In this document: positions 61,401 to 64,000 of the stretch, one piece after another
Numbering within the stretch: position 1 is the stretch's first letter
Layout: the number at the start of each line of letters is the position of its first letter
Origin: Mactromeris polynyma
Lineage: Eukaryota; Mollusca; Bivalvia; Venerida; Mactridae
NCBI GenBank assembly: GCA_032209605.1
Contig: JASFXZ010000001.1
Location: 3,534,001-3,598,000, forward strand
Direction of reading: 5' to 3'
Length of the DNA: 64,000 bases
The notes under the pieces: model-generated
Database searches by the model: none
The model's input: only the letters and a program-made list of their open reading frames with translations
Told to the model about the DNA's origin: nothing
Translations under genes and position numbers: made by a program

Positions 61401-63780
61401 TCGTTCACGTAATAGTTTACTTCTGCGTGAGAGTCCAATATAAACAGACATTCATTACAAAAATAGTAGTTTTCCTCATGCGAAATAAAGCCAGTGTACA
61501 CTGCATTATTTTCATTTTATCGAAATTCGAGTTTTGTGGACAAACCTGTATACTCGTATTGTTTAACAATTGTACTTTATTTTTTTCGTAAATGATATCC
61601 AAAACAATTTGCTGCATTCACTTCTGTATCAGTATTGTCTAACTTTTTGGAAAACATTGTTCATTAACGTTTTTCTATACGTATCGTGTAATAAAAGTGG
61701 TTTTAAAAGGAAAGGAAGACTCTGTGTTGCTTAATTTCTAACTATAGGCTGAATCTTATTTATTTATTTCAGGGTCGGGATGGCACTACAGGAATACAGG
61801 GTATCCAGGGGCCACCAGGACCCCCGGGACCTGTGGTATGTATACATTCTACTTCATACACGTATATACACGTTTAAACAGCCTATATATTGTTAGTTGT
61901 TAACGTAAATACAACATCATGTTGTATTGTTGTCTAAGTAAATTGAAGAACTACATTGAATAATGTTCAAATATGTTCTTATTAGTTTAAACATATTTAT
62001 TTGTCTAAATTGTCATGCTATATACAGTCAAGACAAGATAACAAAGTGCATGTAATAGACAAGTGGATATAATTGGAAGCATAAGCTTATTGAAATTCTC
62101 TCCACTGCATACTAGCTATAAGTACATGATATGGCGGCTTAATTCCAGAAATTGACAAGATAGGACTGTAAGATTTGTAACATAAGTTTGTACATGTAAA
62201 AAAGAAAGAAAATAACAAATATTTCAATGAAATTTACGTAAACGAAGGGAAGATAAGACAGAGGTTGTCTTAATAACAATTGTATTTCCTTGTTTACTTT
62301 CAGGCTATAACGTCAAATGAGATTCAAGAGGAAGTCATTCAAGTCCCAGTAAGTATAATGGTTATATCTCTATAACTATATCTCTAAATGATGACGCTTG
62401 GTCGTGTTCTTGTTGTATTGGCTTCACCATACAAATCATTTACTTTTTACTGGATTCGTACATTTTAATAATATTAATATGGTCAGTTTCTATGGCGTAC
62501 CAGTATAAGGAAACTTTGTCGTGAAAATTGGCAACCACCTCTGAATTGATTTGATTAGTTGTATTTTGCAATAAAGTTTATGACATAAGTACCTAACTAA
62601 TATGTATGTTTATGTTATGTTTCAGGGACCACCTGGGCCACAGGGTCCCCAAGGGTTACAGGGACCATCTGGAGTATCAGTAAGTCACAACCTTTGTTCA
62701 CGATTTTAGCAATATTCATTCTACTAATTCGACTTTTGATGAAGAAATACGTTAGAACACACTTTCGGTAAAACTCTATTCATCATACCAAAACAATTGT
62801 CTTTTCATTTTGAACTTTTGGTAATTTGATTATATAAAGATATTTTGTTTTATTATTTAGGGCGAATCGGGATTTCCAGGCGAGCCAGGTGTTTCAGGAG
62901 AACCGGTAAGATCGTATTGACCTCTTGGTGGAATGTATACTTATTTTAGCATATTATCATTCGAGTTACTTCCCTTCACACATTGTACGCCACGAAACCA
63001 GTCTTTGGTTATATGTAGCATAGTATCATTCGAGTTACTTCCCTTTACGCGTAGTACGCCACGAAACCAGTCTGTGATTATATCTAACATAGTACCATTC
63101 GAGTTACTTCCCTTTACACGTTGTACTCCATGAAACAAGTCTGTGATTATATGTAACATAGTATAATTCGAGTTACTTCCCTTTACACGTAGTACGCCAC
63201 GAAACCAGTCTGTGGTTAAATGTTTGCTGAACTAAAGCACAGTTTCTTGTCAATTTACGACAATCAAATTCTTTTTATTGTTTCGGTATTATAAATTCTA
63301 CATTTTTCATTCATAAACAGTGTATATAGTGCGAAATAATACTAATAAATGTAAATTGTACACTAACGTATTATTTTCCCGTAATTAACTGCGAACTTAA
63401 ATTTCTCGATATATATTTTTAAATATTTTGTTTTAATTGTAGGGTATACCGGGAGACAGAGGCAAACATGGACGAGATGGCAATGATGGACAGCCTGTAA
63501 AATATACAAAATTTCTATTTAAGACTTATAACAATTATACTACAGAAACATTCTTTTTTTGGAGATTTGAATATATATTTACCAGTTATAATGGTTTAAA
63601 AATTATCTTCTTGTAAATCAATTTGAAGCGACATAAATGTATTAAGTATGGCTAATTTTTATCAGGTTTTATTGATGCATAATATTTTAATGAAATTGTT
63701 ATAAACCTGGGATGTGGTTATTTCAGGGAAAGCCAGGCGAGCGTGGACCAGAAGGACCTGTGGGAATAAAAGGAGACAAG
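37358..63780 (+). CDS. TSPN-domain collagen alpha chain (FACIT-like or V/XI-like), 5' part, 23 exons, 3' end beyond window
   Basis: Secreted extracellular-matrix collagen. Exons in order: 37358-37416 (ATG at 37362), 48910-48966, 50933-51050, 51618-51840, 53284-53499, 54046-54114, 55047-55076, 55349-55372, 56951-57037, 57739-57846, 58199-58252, 58471-58524, 59113-59166, 59516-59578, 60098-60157, 60452-60496, 61279-61332, 61773-61835, 62304-62348, 62626-62679, 62861-62905, 63443-63496, 63727-63780. All introns are GT/AG. Phases agree (1, 1, 2, then all 0) and give one open frame of 562 codons. Residues 1-18 are a signal peptide, about 19-246 a TSPN/LamG-like domain with four Cys, 247-284 a charged linker with RGD at 269-271, and 285 onward Gly-X-Y triplets. 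Helix exons are multiples of 9 nt except exon 15 (60 nt). Interruptions lie at residues 405-406 and 479-493. Known TSPN collagens are the FACITs IX, XVI and XIX and the fibrillar V, XI, XXIV and XXVII. The interruptions favour FACIT, but the C-terminal domain that would decide is not here. Confidence 0.88.
38267..38402. mobile_element. Foldback element (collagen intron 1)
   Basis: TTATGCTATCGAGTTTTTTT at the left and AAAAAATCTCGATAGCATAA at the right pair over about 24 bp with an AT-rich loop. Confidence 0.6.
39533..39703. mobile_element. F3 pogo-like MITE (collagen intron 1)
   Basis: Ends TACAAACGGACCTCGTTTG and GAATGAACGCGTTCCGACTG; about 171 bp. Confidence 0.6.
39791..39971. mobile_element. 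MITE, F1 family, copy 7 (collagen intron 1)
   Basis: TA-flanked, 181 bp, ends CAGTAAACCTCA and GAGGGTTTACTG. Confidence 0.7.
40378..40622. mobile_element. F4 MITE, copy 2 (collagen intron 1)
   Basis: Opposite orientation to copy 1: TAAAAACGCAACTAAAAATT at the left, GATATAGTTGCGTTTTTAAT at the right. Confidence 0.62.
41819..41918. repeat. Tandem duplication, 48 bp x 2 (collagen intron 1)
   Basis: GGCTTTGTTTGGTTCGCTGT and the following 28 bp are repeated exactly at 41822 and 41870. Confidence 0.88.
42020..43225 (+). pseudogene. 5'-truncated LINE: C-terminal end of reverse transcriptase ORF plus 3' UTR
   Basis: An open frame from about 42027 to 42624 includes RSALAKFRCGVAPLRLETGR, then CPICKADIENEIHVLFHC, a CCHC zinc-binding motif typical of the C-terminus of many invertebrate LINE polymerases. 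A single frame change near 42619 moves the reading to SDEDKLIFVLSNEN and on to a stop at 42727-42729. An AT-rich 3' UTR follows, with AATAAA near 43202. No catalytic RT or endonuclease part is present, as expected for a 5'-truncated insertion. It lies in collagen intron 1 in the same orientation as the gene. Exact ends are uncertain. Confidence 0.75.
43251..43834. mobile_element. F4 MITE, copy 3, with F2 insertion and duplicated right end (collagen intron 1)
   Basis: A full F4 copy ends at 43512 (GGCATGGAGTATATA). After the F2 element at 43514-43758 the F4 right end is repeated at 43759-43834, again finishing GGCATGGAGTATATA but with different point changes. The two ends are therefore not a simple target duplication. 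Confidence 0.6.
43514..43758. mobile_element. F2 palindromic MITE, copy 5 (collagen intron 1)
   Basis: 245 bp, ends ATGAGCGCCGCT and AGCAGCGCTCAT. One exact TGACGTCA remains. It sits between two copies of the right end of an AAAACGCAACTA element. Confidence 0.72.
45311..45737. mobile_element. Possible MITE with TTTAAAGCGGCG ends (collagen intron 1)
   Basis: TTTAAAGCGGCG near 45311 and CGCCGCTTTAA near 45728 are inverted repeats about 425 bp apart. The short TIR makes this tentative. A 63-codon frame inside (45500-45691) has no recognised domain. Confidence 0.35.
48497..48659. mobile_element. F2 palindromic MITE, internally deleted copy 6 (collagen intron 1)
   Basis: 163 bp; both tips are present, the centre is shortened, and the octamers are mutated. 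It ends 250 bp before collagen exon 2. Confidence 0.65.
48910..48966 (+). CDS. Collagen exon 2: start of mature protein
   Basis: 57 nt after TATTTTCAG, closed by donor GTAAGA. It encodes QGKFICPEDNLVIQSNDVK, with the first Cys (residue 24) of the N-terminal domain. Phase 1 at both ends joins exactly to its neighbours. It sits 11.5 kb after exon 1, a typical long first coding intron. Confidence 0.75.
49104..49128. other. Short GC-rich hairpin (collagen intron 2)
   Basis: GACGGCGGCCT, a two-base loop, then AGGCCGTCGTC; the inner GGCCT/AGGCC pairs are exact. It may be the tip of a repeat. Confidence 0.4.
50296..50320. repeat. Microsatellite (CTGTT)5 (collagen intron 2)
   Basis: Five pure CTGTT units. 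Confidence 0.9.
50933..51050 (+). CDS. Collagen exon 3: TSPN domain, first part
   Basis: 118 nt after CTGTTACAG, donor GTGAGT at 51051. It encodes EFDFLTKFNFG and later TAVSIPKKDTLKDERN, matching the domain's usual opening (acidic-Phe-Asp-Leu/Phe-Leu followed by a Gly-rich turn). A competing GTGAGT at 51007 lies inside the exon. Only the 51051 donor gives phase 2, which restores Trp across the junction with exon 4. Confidence 0.8.
51618..51840 (+). CDS. Collagen exon 4: TSPN domain core
   Basis: 223 nt after TTTATTTCAG, donor GTAAAC. It encodes NLFADTLPKNFVFVAIYQLL and on through TWNLFNISDSAG and LALQFNG to KKKIAKQ. The pattern LP..F.FVA followed by W.L..I.D..G and a strand with a hydrophobic-x-F-x-G is the LamG/TSPN beta-sandwich signature. 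It ends in phase 0. Confidence 0.87.
51952..52196. mobile_element. Mariner-like MITE (collagen intron 4)
   Basis: TATACAGAGTGTCAACAAAG at the left and CTTTTTTAACACCCTGTATA at the right form a terminal inverted repeat that continues through GTTCACAAAGTTTGAAT. About 245 bp, TA at both sides. Confidence 0.72.
52418..52599. mobile_element. MITE, F1 family, copy 8 (collagen intron 4)
   Basis: TA-flanked, 182 bp, ends CAGTAAACCCTCA and TGAGGTTTTACTG. Confidence 0.7.
53284..53499 (+). CDS. Collagen exon 5: TSPN domain, WHK strand and Cys-containing strand
   Basis: 216 nt (72 codons, phase 0 to 0) after TTCTCAG, donor GTATGT. It contains AWHKLYLRLI, the conserved Trp-His-Lys strand of TSPN domains, and LSLDCDV, equivalent to the family's hydrophobic-x-Asp-Cys strand. 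It ends NGNPFR. Confidence 0.87.
53701..53975. repeat. Minisatellite, 40 bp x about 6 (collagen intron 5)
   Basis: Units led by GAATACACCACCATTGTGTA start at 53731, 53771, 53811, 53851 and 53891, with diverged units at both ends. It lies between collagen exons 5 and 6. Confidence 0.92.
54046..54114 (+). CDS. Collagen exon 6: end of TSPN domain
   Basis: 69 nt after TGTATTTCAG, donor GTACAC. It encodes MRISWLQFHCNPHMKEEC plus SEIER. The W-L-Q-x-x-x-C-x-P run and the paired Cys (10th and 18th codons of the exon) match the usual C-terminal end of collagen TSPN domains, where a disulfide closes the fold. Confidence 0.82.
55047..55076 (+). CDS. Collagen exon 7: 30-nt mini-exon of the linker
   Basis: Ten codons, ANDFKDRKEL, after CTGTTTTTCTAG and before GTATGT. 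Both ends are phase 0, so it can be skipped without a frameshift. The charged, non-helical sequence suits a flexible linker. Its small size makes it less certain than the larger exons. Confidence 0.55.
55349..55372 (+). CDS. Collagen exon 8: 24-nt mini-exon of the linker
   Basis: Eight codons, EQPVKDRE, after TTTTTACATCAG and before GTAACC, phase 0 to 0. It resembles exon 7 in charge and in the shared K-D-R, suggesting a duplicated linker mini-exon. Support is splice borders and frame only. Confidence 0.45.
55778..56017. mobile_element. F2 palindromic MITE, copy 7 (collagen intron 8)
   Basis: 240 bp, left end ATGAGCGCCGCTGTACG, right end AGCAGCGTTCA. It carries two exact TGACGTCA octamers. 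Confidence 0.72.
56951..57037 (+). CDS. Collagen exon 9: linker with RGD and start of the triple helix
   Basis: 87 nt, phase 0 to 0. It encodes VGIRRGDQEEDK, CISVTCPEG and then GPIGPKGEE. It carries an RGD tripeptide, two Cys (residues 277 and 282) just before the helix that could link chains, and the first three Gly-X-Y triplets. The acceptor (TTTGAAG) is weak; the donor is GTCAGT. Confidence 0.78.
57290..57500. other. GC-richer block of unknown nature (collagen intron 9)
   Basis: About 210 bp, clearly richer in GC than the intron around it, with motifs such as GGGCCTATGACTCGTGGGCC. It does not fold as a tRNA or read as a collagen exon. It may be a repeat with only one copy in this window. 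Confidence 0.4.
57622..57660. other. GC-rich stem-loop (collagen intron 9)
   Basis: GGCCCCCTATCG and CGATAGAGGGGCC pair around a 14-nt loop, with one bulge. No neighbouring feature explains it. Confidence 0.5.
57739..57846 (+). CDS. Collagen exon 10: 108-nt helix exon
   Basis: Twelve uninterrupted Gly-X-Y triplets, from GTQGPRGLEGTSGIPG to GKHGRD, between ATTTCACAG and GTAAGT. 108 nt is the classical double collagen exon size, beginning with an intact Gly codon. Confidence 0.93.
58199..58252 (+). CDS. Collagen exon 11: 54-nt helix exon
   Basis: Six Gly-X-Y triplets (GTAGQPGSPGLPGASGER) between TATTTTAG and GTAAGT. Confidence 0.93.
58471..58524 (+). CDS. Collagen exon 12: 54-nt helix exon
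   Basis: Six triplets (GFQGEDGLPGIDGVPGKR) between TTGAATCCAG and GTACGT. Confidence 0.93.
58543..58735. mobile_element. Pogo-like element fragment (collagen intron 12)
   Basis: Begins CAGTGGAACCTCCACAAGCC, then has repeated CCGGA and GGAAACCGG motifs as in Tigger-like elements. The right terminus is not clear. Confidence 0.4.
59113..59166 (+). CDS. Collagen exon 13: 54-nt helix exon with RGD
   Basis: Six triplets (GERGDPGPQGEDGVHGKM) between CACTTTCAG and GTATTT. It holds an RGD inside the helix, usually cryptic in native collagen. Confidence 0.92.
59516..59578 (+). CDS. Collagen exon 14: 63-nt helix exon
   Basis: Seven highly charged triplets (GERGERGRDGERGES then GIPGES) between ATGATTTCAG and GTAAGT. 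Confidence 0.92.
59960..60093 (+). mobile_element. Dispersed repeat family R1, 5'-truncated copy 5 at the acceptor of collagen exon 15
   Basis: Shares TATTCCCCTTACGTA-like sequence, CTTATGTTTTATAGATT, TTCCCGGAAGTCTGTGCGGG, GAGGCACTGTCTTATGTATG and the terminal TTATTCTCTCTCTT with the other copies. The element ends within 5 nt of the splice acceptor and supplies its whole pyrimidine tract. Confidence 0.72.
60098..60157 (+). CDS. Collagen exon 15: 60-nt helix exon lacking its first Gly, acceptor in a dispersed repeat
   Basis: Encodes IT then six triplets (GPAGPRGPAGEPGAPGYD), donor GTATGT. It is the only helix exon here that is not a multiple of 9 nt and does not begin with Gly, so the chain reads ...GES-IT-GPA... 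The pyrimidine tract directly before the acceptor (TTATTCTCTCTCTT) is the terminal sequence of the dispersed repeat also seen at 15604-15909, 6024-6363 (minus strand) and 36890-37185. The exon therefore appears to use an acceptor supplied by an inserted element. Confidence 0.85.
60452..60496 (+). CDS. Collagen exon 16: 45-nt helix exon
   Basis: Five triplets (GNPGQPGSDGLPGEN) between TTTCTGTAG and GTGAGT. Confidence 0.93.
61279..61332 (+). CDS. Collagen exon 17: 54-nt helix exon
   Basis: Six triplets (GGRGEPGVKGDRGSTGKQ) between ATATTTCAG and GTACGA. Confidence 0.93.
61383..61560. mobile_element. Mariner-like MITE, partial inverted copy (collagen intron 17)
   Basis: Begins ACAGGGTGTTAACAAAGTTC and includes ATGCGAAATAAAGCCAGTGT, shared in reverse orientation with the copy at 51952. 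Its far end is degraded. Confidence 0.62.
61773..61835 (+). CDS. Collagen exon 18: 63-nt helix exon
   Basis: Seven triplets, GRDGTTGIQGIQ then GPPGPPGPV, between TTTATTTCAG and GTATGT. The end is Pro-rich, just before the interruption encoded by exon 19. Confidence 0.93.
62304..62348 (+). CDS. Collagen exon 19: 45-nt non-collagenous interruption
   Basis: Encodes AITSNEIQEEVIQVP, with no Gly, between TTACTTTCAG and GTAAGT, phase 0 to 0. It lies between GPV and GPP triplets, so it breaks the triple helix for 15 residues, as the short NC segments of FACIT-type collagens do. It resembles a short amphipathic helix. Skipping it would leave a continuous Gly-X-Y frame. Confidence 0.82.
62626..62679 (+). 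CDS. Collagen exon 20: 54-nt helix exon
   Basis: Six triplets (GPPGPQGPQGLQGPSGVS) between ATGTTTCAG and GTAAGT. Confidence 0.93.
62861..62905 (+). CDS. Collagen exon 21: 45-nt helix exon
   Basis: Five triplets (GESGFPGEPGVSGEP) between TATTATTTAG and GTAAGA. Confidence 0.93.
62944..63222. repeat. Tandem repeat, 69 bp x 4 (collagen intron 21)
   Basis: TCGAGTTACTTCCCTT recurs at 62961, 63030, 63099 and 63168; units share CACGAAACCAGTCTGTGATT. The short frames on both strands are a by-product of the period being a multiple of 3. Confidence 0.9.
63443..63496 (+). CDS. Collagen exon 22: 54-nt helix exon
   Basis: Six triplets (GIPGDRGKHGRDGNDGQP) between TTTAATTGTAG and a weak donor GTAAAA. Confidence 0.92.
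63727..63780 (+). CDS. Collagen exon 23: 54-nt helix exon, last one in the window
   Basis: Six triplets (GKPGERGPEGPVGIKGDK) between TTATTTCAG and GTGATA. No further Gly-X-Y exon is seen in 63,781-64,000, so the gene continues past the right edge. Confidence 0.92.
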
Positions 63781-64000
63781 GTGATATATCTAGTTTACGA
63801 ATAACATAACTTATCTTCAATGTTTATTACATCGTTAAATAGTGGCAAACTTTGGTACGGTGGTATATTGTTATTGTGCTTTGACCTTTGGAACTAGGTT
63901 GTATATTGTGTGTAATATCATTATATCATAAAAGGGATCTGTGGAAATTCTGTGCATACAATATGATATTATTATTGGTACAATATATCCAGATATTAAA

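Overview
This is eukaryotic, animal-type DNA: AT-rich, with large introns, many short inverted-repeat (MITE-like) elements, tRNA-derived SINE heads, decayed LINE 3' ends and several very regular minisatellites. The coding content and the sequence of the LINE remnants suggest a lophotrochozoan, most likely a bivalve mollusc. That placement is an inference from protein style, not a database result.

Positions 1 to about 37,350 hold no protein gene that I can support. They are a patchwork of mobile-element relics and tandem arrays: 57 bp x 10 at 7203, 108 bp x 5 at 8140, about 29 bp x 14 at 11284, 66 bp x 6 at 14820, and 20 bp x about 54 at 25971. Dispersed families recur across the window: a TA-flanked element with CAGTAAAACCTC ends (8 copies), a nearly full-length palindromic element carrying TGACGTCA octamers (7 copies), a pogo-like family (about 5 copies), an element whose ends read AAAACGCAACTA, and a non-palindromic dispersed repeat (5 copies).

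From 37,358 to the right edge lies the 5' part of one plus-strand gene. I assembled it by hand from 23 exons with GT/AG borders and consistent phase (562 codons in the window; the 3' end is outside). It encodes an 18-residue signal peptide, a thrombospondin-N-terminal-like (TSPN/LamG) domain spread over exons 2-6, a short charged linker that includes two mini-exons and an RGD, and then a Gly-X-Y collagen triple helix. The helix exons are 108, 54, 63, 60 or 45 nt, all in phase 0, as in classical collagen genes. The helix has two interruptions: a lost glycine at the start of exon 15, and a 15-residue non-collagenous insert that is exactly exon 19. This architecture points to a secreted extracellular-matrix collagen of the FACIT or type V/XI-like (TSPN) group.

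The most interesting point is that the polypyrimidine tract and acceptor of exon 15 appear to come from the end of a dispersed repeat found at four other places in the window, and that this is the one helix exon that lacks its first glycine. A second insertion of the same repeat, nested inside another element, ends about 170 nt upstream of the start codon. Intron 1 (11.5 kb) is full of mobile elements, including a LINE 3' end whose last ORF is broken by only one frameshift.
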